A stretch of 64,000 nucleotides of DNA from a bacterium. GTDB taxonomy: Bacteria; JAMCPX01. Positions 18,058 through 25,937 of this stretch are shown piece after piece. Each line of letters begins with the position of its first letter. Positions within the stretch are counted from its first letter, which is position 1. The notes below the pieces were generated by a model, which was given only the letters and a program-made list of their open reading frames with translations, had not been told where the DNA came from and made no database searches. The translations under genes were made by a program, and so were the position numbers. The stretch spans positions 218,388-282,387 of the forward strand of contig JAJYLN010000001.1 of assembly GCA_021787665.1 (NCBI GenBank), written 5' to 3'.

Positions 18058-18127
18058 GTAAACCACGACGCCAAAGATCGGGAAGGGACTCCCGGTGTCT
18101 CCCCGCCCCGTATGAGCACACGCCCTA

Positions 18128-18156
18128 TTGCCTGTTTTACCATAAACTGGTATAGT
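18128..18156 (+). promoter_or_regulatory. Sigma70-type promoter
   Basis: TTGCCT (18128-18133), a 17-base spacer and TATAGT (18151-18156), about 95 bases before the zinc-ribbon gene. Its leader contains a hairpin at 18199-18218 (CTCCCTC, 6-base loop, GAGGGAG) without a T-run. Confidence 0.55.
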
Positions 18157-18251
18157 AATCCTTAATATGAAGACGTGCGGCTTGCATAGAGAGGTAGACT
18201 CCCTCTGTTTTGAGGGAGATTCGGGCATATGAAAGGGACCGGAGCAACAGC

Positions 18252-19367
18252 ATGATTGTTATATGCGACAAGTGCAGTACAAAGTATAAGCTGGACGATT
18301 CCGCAATAACCGAGGACGGCGCGAAGGTACGGTGCTCGAAGTGCGGGAACACCTTCATCGTAAAAAGACCGAGGGCCGAGGATCTACAAAAGATCGCGCA
18401 GCCGGCCGGACAGGATAACCATAACCAGCAGGCCAATATCCATAGCGACCTGGACAGGGCAATCAGCGAGACCCTCAGCGACCTGACCGAACAGCCTCCG
18501 GAGCCGCAGGAGGCATCTGCTCCGACTCCCAACGAGTTCGACTGGTCCAGCCTTTCCGAGGAGAAAAAGGGACCCGGAAAAGAGGAATCCCTGGAGCTCG
18601 AATGGACCCCCGGGGGGCCCTCACCCCAGCGGGAGGAGCCCGTACCGGAACTGCTCGATACCGTCGAGCCGACGCCGAAAAAGGACCCCCCCGTGCAGGA
18701 GACCAAGCATGCTGCGTCGACAGCCGACGCTAAGGTGCCGGATCTCTCCAGCCCGACGGTCGAGCATGCCATAAACGAGTCGATCAGGCAGGACAGGCTC
18801 GAGGACACCTCCGGCACGGTCACCCCCATCATTAAAAAGGTCGTTATCGTGCTCATCACGTTCGTCCTGATCGCCGTGGCTGGCTACTCTGCCTATACGT
18901 ATAAATCCGAGCTTCTTTCCGTAAGCCACACCTTGTACACGAGCGTGTCCGCGTACCTTAGACCGCCCAAGCCGGTGAATATCGGCGTCAGCGTGAGCGA
19001 CGCGAAAGGGTATTTCATGAAGAACGTGAGGGGGCAGCAGTTGTTCGTCATAGAAGGAGACGTGATGAACACCGAGGCGCACACCGTGAGCTTCATAAAG
19101 CTCACGGCGAACATCTCAGACAACAACAATGCTACGATAGCTTCGAAATCCTTCTATGCGGCGAACATACTGACGGACAATGAGCTCAGGACGTTCACGA
19201 GCGATCAGATAAACGCCAAGCTCGCCAACGAGATGGGCCAGTCGCTGAAGAACTTCAACATTCCCCCACAAGGGAAGATACCGTTCATGGTCGTCTTTTT
19301 TGACGTCCCTGATAATCTCACCTCGTTCACGGTAACGCCCTCGGGCGTGCATACCGACGTCCAGTAG
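18252..19367 (+). CDS. MJ0042-type zinc-ribbon membrane protein with DUF3426-like domain
   Basis: A 371-residue protein. The ATG at 18252 is used because GGAG lies 7 bases upstream and the zinc ribbon starts at once: MIVICDKCSTKYKLDD, then VRCSKCGNTFIV, with four cysteines for one zinc. A long Pro/Glu-rich linker (about 45-195) leads to one membrane helix (about 202-222) and a C-terminal domain (about 240-371) like DUF3426, with QLFVIEGDVMN. Proteins of this plan are common in Deltaproteobacteria. Their role is unknown. The cytosolic ribbon and periplasmic domain suggest a link across the inner membrane. Confidence 0.87.
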   Translation: MIVICDKCSTKYKLDDSAITEDGAKVRCSKCGNTFIVKRPRAEDLQKIAQPAGQDNHNQQANIHSDLDRAISETLSDLTEQPPEPQEASAPTPNEFDWSSLSEEKKGPGKEESLELEWTPGGPSPQREEPVPELLDTVEPTPKKDPPVQETKHAASTADAKVPDLSSPTVEHAINESIRQDRLEDTSGTVTPIIKKVVIVLITFVLIAVAGYSAYTYKSELLSVSHTLYTSVSAYLRPPKPVNIGVSVSDAKGYFMKNVRGQQLFVIEGDVMNTEAHTVSFIKLTANISDNNNATIASKSFYAANILTDNELRTFTSDQINAKLANEMGQSLKNFNIPPQGKIPFMVVFFDVPDNLTSFTVTPSGVHTDVQ

Positions 19368-19370
19368 CCT

Positions 19371-20141
19371 ATGTCCGTAAAGGATACTGAACGAATCGCG
19401 ACAGAGCTGCTGGACAAGCTGTCGGCGTACCGGGAGCCTGCGATTCGGGAAGGCGTATTCTCACAGAAGATAAAGGAGCTCCCCCTGGAAACAGTCGTCG
19501 ACATCATCATGTATGTCGTAGACAGAGCGTACCGTAAAGAAGAGCGGTTCACCGACACCATGGGGATGTTCACGGACAAGATGCTCCTGCGAGACGCACT
19601 CGGGGAAAAGGGGATGTACCTGCTGGCAAGACTTGCTGCCGAGAGAGGGTACGATGCGCTGTTTGTCTTCCTGATCGATCGTGCACACAGGAACAAACAC
19701 GGGCGGGGCCGCAGCGAGATCGACGAGCCGCTCCCCGAACCTGGTATAGCCGGTATGCCGCTCGGATTGAGGAAATCGCTCTCAAAATCCCACGACAGAA
19801 ACACCCTCGGCAAGCTCCTGTATGACCCGGCACCATCCGTGGTAGGCATACTGCTGGACAACCCCAGGACCACAGAGTCCGATGTCGTAAAGATCGTCGC
19901 ACGGAGGCCGAACTCCGGAGACATCCTGAGGACGGTCTACCGGCATGAGAGGTGGAAGCACAGATACGCGGTCCAGTGCGGCCTTGCCATGAACCCCTAC
20001 ACGCCCACCGAAATCACCATGCGGATACTCCCGTATTTATTGAGCTTCGATCTCATAACGATCATCAATGACACGCGGCTGCCCAACACCGTGCGTGAGC
20101 AGGCAAGGGCTATCTTTCCCCGGCACGGCGCAGCCGTATAA
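19371..20141 (+). CDS. Conserved helical-repeat protein of unknown function
   Basis: A 256-residue soluble protein starting 3 bases after the zinc-ribbon gene, so likely in its operon. It is mostly helical. The second half has a leucine-rich-variant/HEAT-like pattern: LLDNPRTTESDVVKIVARRP, then HRYAVQCGLAMNPYTPTEI. I have seen this pattern in uncharacterised proteins of Deltaproteobacteria but know no function. There is no signal peptide or membrane helix. An intrinsic terminator follows at 20158. Confidence 0.75.
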   Translation: MSVKDTERIATELLDKLSAYREPAIREGVFSQKIKELPLETVVDIIMYVVDRAYRKEERFTDTMGMFTDKMLLRDALGEKGMYLLARLAAERGYDALFVFLIDRAHRNKHGRGRSEIDEPLPEPGIAGMPLGLRKSLSKSHDRNTLGKLLYDPAPSVVGILLDNPRTTESDVVKIVARRPNSGDILRTVYRHERWKHRYAVQCGLAMNPYTPTEITMRILPYLLSFDLITIINDTRLPNTVREQARAIFPRHGAAV

Positions 20142-20157
20142 TCGTCCTTGATCCTCC

Positions 20158-20181
20158 CCCTTTGTCAAAAGGGGAATTTTT
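20158..20181 (+). terminator. Intrinsic terminator
   Basis: CCCCTTT (20158-20164), loop GTCA, AAAGGGG (20169-20175), followed by AATTTTT. It lies between the convergent genes ending at 20141 and 20226 and suits the plus strand. The sequence resembles dispersed C-rich/G-rich repeats found in many genomes. Confidence 0.65.
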
Positions 20182-20225
20182 CTGATTGCAGGAATGGGCG
20201 GGATGTCTTCGGGCACGACTCGGCA

Positions 20226-21266
20226 TCAGAATGTCCGTACGGTATCGTAGGAAGTCGTGCGCTGGACCGGCGTAAAGCCGGCGTCCCGAATCAGATGCAC
20301 GATCTCGTCCTCCTGGGCGACGAGCCTGTGTCCGGCGAGCCGCATGACGTTCTCCTCGAACAGCAGGCTCCCGAAATCGTTCGCACCGAAGTACAGCGAT
20401 AGCTGGCCTATGTCTTTGCCCTGCGAGGACCACGAAGCCTGGATATTCCTGAAGGTGTCGAGGTAGAGCCTTGCGATGGCGAGTATCCGCAGATAGGTCT
20501 CGGCACTGTGTCTGGTCACTATACGTCTGCCGAGTGCAGTATTGGCCGGCTTAAAGTCCCACGCTATAAACGCCGTAAACCCACGGGTCCTGTCCTGGAG
20601 ACCGCGCAGCCTGTCGAGATGCTCTATGACTTCCTCCGGCGTCTCGACGTGACCGTACATCATAGTAGCGGTCGTCGGTATGCCCATGGTGTGTGCCGTC
20701 TCCATGACGGAGAGCCATGCAGCGACCGGCGGCTTAGCCGGACTGATCTCTGACCTGACCCTCTCCGTGAGTATCTCGGCGCCCCCCCCCGGCATGGACA
20801 TCAGCCCGGCAGATTTTAATGCGGCAAGGACGTCCCGTTCGCTCATCCCGGATACACCTGCCATCCTGATAATCTCCGGCGGCGAGAAGGCATGGATATG
20901 TATGTCCGGAAAGCGGTCCCTGATGAATGCGATCATTCCGGTGTAGTAATCAAGGCCGAGGTCAGGGTGCATACCGCCCTGCAGAAGCACGGTCGTAACA
21001 CCGTGTTCCCGCGCCACAGCGAGCTTCTTCTCCAATGCCTTTTGGTCCATGACATAGGCTTCTGTATGGCCCTTCGGTCTGTAGAACGCACAGAAGAGAC
21101 AGCCGACGTCGCACACGTTCGTGTAGTTGATGTTCGTGTCCATCACGAAGCTCACCACCTGGTTCGGGTGCATCTCCATCCTCGCCTGGTGTGCGCGGCT
21201 ACCCAGCGAGAGGAGTGGCTCGGATGTGAGCAGCCTCAGTGCGGTTTCCTTATCAAGCCTCTTCAT
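20226..21266 (-). CDS. mqnC: Cyclic dehypoxanthinyl futalosine synthase (radical SAM)
   Basis: A 346-residue radical SAM enzyme that cyclises dehypoxanthine futalosine in the futalosine route to menaquinone. The cluster motif CDVGCLFC places cysteines at 52, 56 and 59. Downstream motifs LLQGGMHPDLGL, SPPEI and GANDFGSLLFEENV fit MqnC rather than MqnE or CofH, whose motifs differ. It stands alone on the minus strand between two hairpin terminators. Together with the UbiA-type gene at 11648 it shows that the organism makes menaquinone by this route, which fits its multihaem cytochrome. Confidence 0.93.
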   Translation of the reverse strand: MKRLDKETALRLLTSEPLLSLGSRAHQARMEMHPNQVVSFVMDTNINYTNVCDVGCLFCAFYRPKGHTEAYVMDQKALEKKLAVAREHGVTTVLLQGGMHPDLGLDYYTGMIAFIRDRFPDIHIHAFSPPEIIRMAGVSGMSERDVLAALKSAGLMSMPGGGAEILTERVRSEISPAKPPVAAWLSVMETAHTMGIPTTATMMYGHVETPEEVIEHLDRLRGLQDRTRGFTAFIAWDFKPANTALGRRIVTRHSAETYLRILAIARLYLDTFRNIQASWSSQGKDIGQLSLYFGANDFGSLLFEENVMRLAGHRLVAQEDEIVHLIRDAGFTPVQRTTSYDTVRTF

Positions 21267-21306
21267 GTTGCATTAACCATCACTGTTCATGACCGTCACA
21301 GGACAA

Positions 21307-21344
21307 AAAGGGGAAAAGTTTTCGTCAAAAAACTTTTCCCCTTT
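21307..21344. terminator. 16-bp perfect inverted repeat, likely bidirectional terminator
   Basis: AAAGGGGAAAAGTTTT (21307-21322) pairs perfectly with AAAACTTTTCCCCTTT (21329-21344) across a 6-base loop. It lies just after the stop of the long minus-strand operon (21370) and before mqnC, so it probably ends transcription of the former. Both arms end in short A/T runs. Confidence 0.7.
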
Positions 21345-21369
21345 GACCAACAGCAGGGTCTCACCTTCA

Positions 21370-22728
21370 TCAGGTGCCCGCCGGAACGAAGATGAACGGA
21401 AATTTCACGTCGACAGTCCCGCTGTACGGCCGGGGGAATATCCAACGCCGTATGACCATCGCGATGCACTGCTCGACGTCCTTCTCGTGCATGGTCGTTC
21501 CGATAATCTTCGATGACATGACCGAGCCGTCCGTCCCGATCATGAACTCGACCACCACCTTGCCCTTCAGCTCGGGGTTCTTCTTCAGTCCCTTTTCATA
21601 GCAGTATTTCACCGAGGCCAGGTTTGCGTTTACGACCTGTCGGATGATATCGCCGGAGAGTCCGCCCCGGACACTCAATTCGCCTTCGGAGGTATTTGCC
21701 ACCTTCGCGAGTTTACCGCCGCGTCCGCCACCGAGACTGAGCGACTTGCCCGCTCCGCCACCTATATCTGCAATAGTGGCGGTCCCTCCCGCAAGTCCTG
21801 TGCCCCGCGCCTCCTTCAATTCACCGGCGCCGCCAGCGACCTTAAACCCCCCTATGCCTTTCAATGCCTTATTCAGGGACATTGCCGATGACTTCGAGAG
21901 CACGTCAGCACTCGCGCCCGTGCTCCTCTTCCTTGATACAATGAGCGCGAGCAGCCCCTTCGCGCTAACAGCGGCCCGCATCTGTTTCCTGGTGGGCTTC
22001 TGCGGCGCCGCGCCGTGCCTCGCCTCGCCAGCGCCAGCCCCCCCACCCTTCTCCGGCGTGGGCTTCGTCTCGGCCTTCTGCGGCGCCGGTGCCGCCTTCG
22101 CAACCTTGACCGGCTTGGGCGGCTGGATGAGCAGTTTTGCGAGCCTCGGCGGAATACCCTGGAACTCTGCGGGCCCGCGCATTTGACTCACATTCATGGT
22201 GTTGACCATATAGACGAACCCTGTCGTCAGTATGGTCACGATGACGAGGATGGCATAGAACAATCTGCTCTCCCGCTCTACATACTTTCTCTTGAACTCC
22301 TTGGGGAGCTTCGCCTTTACTATCTTGATGGGCTTGGGAGGAGGCGGAGGAGGAGCGGCAAACTCGAACTCTATCCTCAGGGTGCCTATCACGAGGCTAC
22401 CCTTCGTATCTTCCGATAGGTATAGCTTTAAAGCCCTCTTGCTGTTGGCAGGGTTATAGAACCTGCCGAGGTCCTTGATCTCCAGAGTGGTCTTGGAAGT
22501 CGAAATGGTGCCATTGATCCAGAGAGGTATCTTCAGATAAAAAGTTCGGCCCTTCTTTACACAGAGGCGATGCGAGGCAGGCATCTCCTTCGTCTTTAAC
22601 ACCACATCGTTGTCTTCCGATGTACCGATGGAAATCGACTTGTTCGTGAGGTAGATGACGTCGGGCCTCTCCTCACCTTTATAAATTACAAATCTCGGTA
22701 CTAATGCAGGCATCTTTTTGTCAGGCAT
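21370..22728 (-). CDS. AgmX/PglI (GltG/GltJ-like) protein: FHA-like domain, membrane helix, TonB-like C terminus
   Basis: A 452-residue protein. The N-terminal 125 residues resemble a forkhead-associated fold (ISIGTSEDNDVVL, ASHRLCV), followed by a proline run (126-131) and one membrane helix (about 156-178). A Pro/Ala/Gly-rich periplasmic linker leads to the C-terminal AgmX/PglI domain (about 350-452): VKYCYEKGLKKNPELKG, then VVVEFMIGTDGSV and a conserved RRWIFP. In Myxococcus this architecture is found in gliding-machine proteins that span the envelope and are driven by TolQR-type motors. It is the last gene of the operon, next to two TolR and one TolQ. Confidence 0.9.
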   Translation of the reverse strand: MPDKKMPALVPRFVIYKGEERPDVIYLTNKSISIGTSEDNDVVLKTKEMPASHRLCVKKGRTFYLKIPLWINGTISTSKTTLEIKDLGRFYNPANSKRALKLYLSEDTKGSLVIGTLRIEFEFAAPPPPPPKPIKIVKAKLPKEFKRKYVERESRLFYAILVIVTILTTGFVYMVNTMNVSQMRGPAEFQGIPPRLAKLLIQPPKPVKVAKAAPAPQKAETKPTPEKGGGAGAGEARHGAAPQKPTRKQMRAAVSAKGLLALIVSRKRSTGASADVLSKSSAMSLNKALKGIGGFKVAGGAGELKEARGTGLAGGTATIADIGGGAGKSLSLGGGRGGKLAKVANTSEGELSVRGGLSGDIIRQVVNANLASVKYCYEKGLKKNPELKGKVVVEFMIGTDGSVMSSKIIGTTMHEKDVEQCIAMVIRRWIFPRPYSGTVDVKFPFIFVPAGT

Positions 22729-22762
22729 ATGCTCCCTTTATTGAGTCTCCCGTGCCGGTCCG

Positions 22763-23257
22763 CTATGAAGTTGTCTTTTGCAGTACTTCCAGGTTTATGG
22801 TGTTATAGCCCGCCTGGCCCGCCGTGTACATGATCTTTTCGAGGAGCCTGAACGGGATCGACTTGTCTGCCTGGATCATCATCTCGCCCCTGAACGGATT
22901 GGCCCCCTTGCTCAATCTCTCTATCTCCAGTCCCTTATCGGCCTCCTTTTTGAGCGAGGCGTAGAGGTCCGTGAGGAGCATGTTCTGCGATGTCATGTCC
23001 GCCGGCCCTACCGCTTCCACCTCTTTGCCCTCGACAAGCATGTACTTCTGCGTTACGGCAACGGTCAGGACGGCCTGCGGCTGCTTCTGGGACGTGGAAG
23101 TCGGCAGTCTGAGGTTCTGCGCCACGTTGCCCACATATCCTGTGGAAGAATAATTCTTGAGCAGAAACACCACGAGGATAGTGAACATATCGATCATCGG
23201 CGTCAGATTCAGGGAAATGGACGAGTGTTTCCTCTCTTTTGTTCTTCTGCGCATCAT
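22763..23257 (-). CDS. ExbD/TolR-family motor stator protein
   Basis: A 164-residue protein with a short cytosolic N terminus, one membrane helix containing the proton-path aspartate (LTPMIDMFTILVVFLL, about 18-33) and a periplasmic domain. ExbD/TolR proteins pair with ExbB/TolQ to use proton motive force. The start abuts the stop of the second ExbD-type gene (TAAATG). The periplasmic part ends with QADKSIPFRLLEKIMYTAG, the usual C-terminal fold. Confidence 0.92.
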   Translation of the reverse strand: MMRRRTKERKHSSISLNLTPMIDMFTILVVFLLKNYSSTGYVGNVAQNLRLPTSTSQKQPQAVLTVAVTQKYMLVEGKEVEAVGPADMTSQNMLLTDLYASLKKEADKGLEIERLSKGANPFRGEMMIQADKSIPFRLLEKIMYTAGQAGYNTINLEVLQKTTS

Positions 23258-23764
23258 TTATTTTACGACCTCCCCTATCGAGATATCCGGGAACAGGGCC
23301 ATCGCTCTCTTCTGACCGTTCTCCGTGACTATCGCCTCCCGTAGCGTGTCCATGACGTGGATCAGGATATCGTACTTTATGTCAGGCTCCGAGAGCAGGA
23401 TAACGTCCGTGGTGTCCGGGTACATCTTCTTTATCTCGATGAGCTTTTGAGACAGGGCGTCGTAGTCGTAGCCGCCGTTCTTCAGCGTTATCTCCGGCAG
23501 CACTGCCCCGGAGCCGCCGATGGTAAACCCCGTGTGCCGGATCGCGACCGTAAGGGTGATGCTCGGTTTCTGCTCCTGCTGGGCCGGGGCCACGGTCGGC
23601 GCGCTTGCCGACGGCAGGTTTATGTTCAGTATCGCAGCCGGGGCAACGATGATCGTCGCTATCAGAAAGACGATAAGGGTCACGAGAAAGTCGATGTATG
23701 GCGTAAGGTTGAGCTTCAGCTCTTCCCTCTCCATATGGCTGCGCCCGGAGGGCTTCTGTATCAT
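23258..23764 (-). CDS. Second ExbD/TolR-family stator protein
   Basis: A 168-residue paralogue of the gene downstream, with LTPYIDFLVTLIVFLIATI around the helix (about 20-38) holding the functional aspartate. The periplasmic part has DVILLSEPDIKYDILIHVMD. Two TolR-type genes beside one TolQ-type gene match the AglRQS stoichiometry of the Myxococcus gliding motor. It follows directly on the ExbB/TolQ gene without a gap. Confidence 0.92.
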   Translation of the reverse strand: MIQKPSGRSHMEREELKLNLTPYIDFLVTLIVFLIATIIVAPAAILNINLPSASAPTVAPAQQEQKPSITLTVAIRHTGFTIGGSGAVLPEITLKNGGYDYDALSQKLIEIKKMYPDTTDVILLSEPDIKYDILIHVMDTLREAIVTENGQKRAMALFPDISIGEVVK

Positions 23765-24403
23765 CTATCCTCTCCTGAGGTGCGTAACGAGGTTCAGGAA
23801 CTTTATGGAGAGTTCGTCTATTTCGTCGATGATGGAAGACTGCCGCGTAAACAGGTACGCGTGGGACATCATGAAGATGATCGCAAGAAACAACCCGAAT
23901 GCCGTGTTGTTCATAGCCATCGATATACCGTACGCGAGCAGCGACGCCTTCTGCGCGGGGTCCGCCTGTGCGACAGCGGCGAACGCCTTGATAAGGCCCG
24001 TTATCGTCCCCAGCAGTCCGAACAGCGTGGAGACGTTCGCGAGCATCGCGAGGTAGTGCGTCCTCTTCTCCACGATCGGTATAATCTCGAGCGTCGACTC
24101 GTCCATCGCGTTCTGGATGTTCTTATCGCTCTCGTGGAACCGGTCGATGGCCACGGAGAATATCCTCGCAACCGGCGCTTTCGTCGAATCGCACAGCATC
24201 TTCGCCTCGTTTATCTTTCCCTCCGTCACATACCGCTTGACCTTGTCCCAGAAGGCCTTGCCGTTGAGATTCCACAGGAACACGAGCACGATAAACCTCT
24301 CTATCACGATCGACAGACCTATGACCGCCACGATCAGTATGGCGTACATAAACGGTCCGCCTTGCTTAAAGAAATCTATCAGAAAGTTTAATGGTCCGCC
24401 CAT
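23765..24403 (-). CDS. ExbB/TolQ/MotA-family motor protein
   Basis: A 212-residue inner-membrane protein with three helices (about 15-37, 110-135 and 150-175). The family block is clear: LAMLANVSTLFGLLGTITGL, with MAMNNTAFGLFLAI in the third helix. It forms the pore partner of ExbD/TolR. The start has AGGAGG and overlaps the preceding gene by 16 bases. Confidence 0.94.
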   Translation of the reverse strand: MGGPLNFLIDFFKQGGPFMYAILIVAVIGLSIVIERFIVLVFLWNLNGKAFWDKVKRYVTEGKINEAKMLCDSTKAPVARIFSVAIDRFHESDKNIQNAMDESTLEIIPIVEKRTHYLAMLANVSTLFGLLGTITGLIKAFAAVAQADPAQKASLLAYGISMAMNNTAFGLFLAIIFMMSHAYLFTRQSSIIDEIDELSIKFLNLVTHLRRG

Positions 24404-24705
24404 TTTTCCTCCTCTTTCCTAAATGTTTTGTCTTTCATTGTCTTGAATATCTTCTTCGAAAAGTCTTTCGAGTCCTCCTCGAGAGGCGTGGTCTCGTATA
24501 TCTGTGCAGAGGACTTATGAATGATGTACATAGCCTGAGGCTTCGGCAGCCTGCCCCGTACCAGGAAGCCCGAGAGTTTGACCCGCTCCTTCAGTAAGGC
24601 GCTCTCCTCTTTCTTTTTCTTTGCAGGCCCCGCTCCCAGGGACACGCCCGCAGTCATCACGAGAATCATGCCTACCACAACGGCCATTTTAAGCAAGGTT
24701 TTCAT
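24388..24705 (-). CDS. Small secreted protein of unknown function
   Basis: A 105-residue protein with a signal peptide (MKTLLKMAVVVGMILVMTAG, cleavage near residue 24) and a lysine-rich mature part. It lies between the TPR gene and the TolQ gene, overlapping both by a few bases, so it is translated with the motor operon. The middle segment (LSGFLVRGRLPKPQAMYIIH) looks like two beta strands. I recognise no family; its place suggests a periplasmic part of the motor complex. Confidence 0.75.
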   Translation of the reverse strand: MKTLLKMAVVVGMILVMTAGVSLGAGPAKKKKEESALLKERVKLSGFLVRGRLPKPQAMYIIHKSSAQIYETTPLEEDSKDFSKKIFKTMKDKTFRKEEEKWADH

Positions 24706-25937
24706 TTACCCATACCTTTCCCGCCTGGGGAGACCGTCGGCTCCGTGAAGACGCGAACTGCCGTCGGCGTCGGGGCAGTCGTACCGGACACCGGAGACGA
24801 GACCGTCGGCGTCGGGGCAGTCGTACCGGACACCGGAGACGAGACCGTCGGCGTCGGGGCAGTCGTACCGGATACCGGAGACGAGACCGTCGGCGTCGGG
24901 GCAGTCGTACCGGACACCGGAGACGAGGTCGTCGCGGTAAACACGATTGGTGCGGCCGGTGCAGCATTACCGACGCTCGACTCGGCAAGCTGAAGGTTCA
25001 TGATTTGCCTCTTCACCTGCACCCGCTGCTTGTCGTCCGGGGGCAGCAGCGACTCATACGTCTCGAGGTAGTTGATAGCGTCAGGGTAGTTATGAAGGTA
25101 CCCCTGCTCGAGCACCGCCAGATTGAAGTACGCGTCCTTAAAGGCCTGGTCTATCATGATCGCTTTCCGGTAGCAGAATTGCGCGTCCTTGTAGTCGCCC
25201 AGGAACCGGTATGCAACGCCCAGGTTGAGATAACAGTAGGTACAGTCCGGGTTTTTCAGGATCGCCCTGCTGAAATATCGAATGGCGTCATGGTAGGCAC
25301 CGATGTCCGAATAGACAATGCCGATGTTGTTCAGTATTACCGGATCGTCCGGCTGAATCGCGCTCGCCTTCGAGAACGACTCGAGGGCAAGGTCCTTTCT
25401 GCCGAGCTTGTAGTAAACCGTGCCGAGCTTGTTATACACGTACGGATCATTCGGGTACCTGCTTTCCAGCTCCTTTAGGATCGACAGTGACAGCTCGGTA
25501 AGCCCGGTCGAGAGATACGCGTCCGAGATATCTTCGAGTATGTCCTTATGGCTGAAGTATTTCTCCTTCAGGCCCTGGATGAGCTGGATGGTCTTATCGG
25601 ACTTACCCGCGACCTGATAGGCATGCGCGAGTGCCATGATGATATAGGAATTGCCGTCGGTCGCTTTCATCCCTTCTTCGCCGTAGCTGATTGCATCGTT
25701 CACGTCGCCCTTTTCGGTAAGCCACCGTACGAGGTCGATGTACGCTATTGTTAGCCTGTTGTTGAGCCTCACCTCCCGTTCCAGCATACCTATCGCCTGG
25801 TCCGTCTTTCCGGACCGGTAGAGCTTCTCTGCCCGGTGCACCGTATCCAACGATTCGATCCCCCGGTTCATCGCCGGAAGACCGGACACCGGCAGCAGGA
25901 GCAGCACACCTATCATGAGAAGTGAACGCCGTATCAT
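24702..25937 (-). CDS. Secreted TPR protein with a Pro/Thr/Ser tandem-repeat tail
   Basis: A 411-residue protein with a signal peptide (about 1-22). Residues about 30-320 form six to eight TPR repeats (VYNKLGTVYYKLGRKDLALESF, shown here in part as NKLGTVYYKLGRKDLALE). The last 90 residues are a low-complexity tail with four copies of a 14-residue unit (SSPVSGTTAPTPTV). It is probably periplasmic and may serve as a scaffold; the TPR protein AglT/GltE of Myxococcus is the closest functional analogy. The start shares one base with the stop of the upstream large TPR gene. Confidence 0.85.
   Translation of the reverse strand: MIRRSLLMIGVLLLLPVSGLPAMNRGIESLDTVHRAEKLYRSGKTDQAIGMLEREVRLNNRLTIAYIDLVRWLTEKGDVNDAISYGEEGMKATDGNSYIIMALAHAYQVAGKSDKTIQLIQGLKEKYFSHKDILEDISDAYLSTGLTELSLSILKELESRYPNDPYVYNKLGTVYYKLGRKDLALESFSKASAIQPDDPVILNNIGIVYSDIGAYHDAIRYFSRAILKNPDCTYCYLNLGVAYRFLGDYKDAQFCYRKAIMIDQAFKDAYFNLAVLEQGYLHNYPDAINYLETYESLLPPDDKQRVQVKRQIMNLQLAESSVGNAAPAAPIVFTATTSSPVSGTTAPTPTVSSPVSGTTAPTPTVSSPVSGTTAPTPTVSSPVSGTTAPTPTAVRVFTEPTVSPGGKGMGK
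24763..24930 (-). repeat. 42-bp tandem repeat, four copies
   Basis: Four head-to-tail 42-base units (starting at 24763, 24805, 24847 and 24889) encode a 14-residue Pro/Thr/Ser unit. The copies are identical except for one base in the third and two or so at the end of the fourth, so the array is young and may vary in copy number between strains. Confidence 0.93.

Noticed and set aside
24763..24930. CRISPR array
   Set aside because: The 42-bp units are directly adjacent without spacers and encode protein in frame, so this is a coding tandem repeat.
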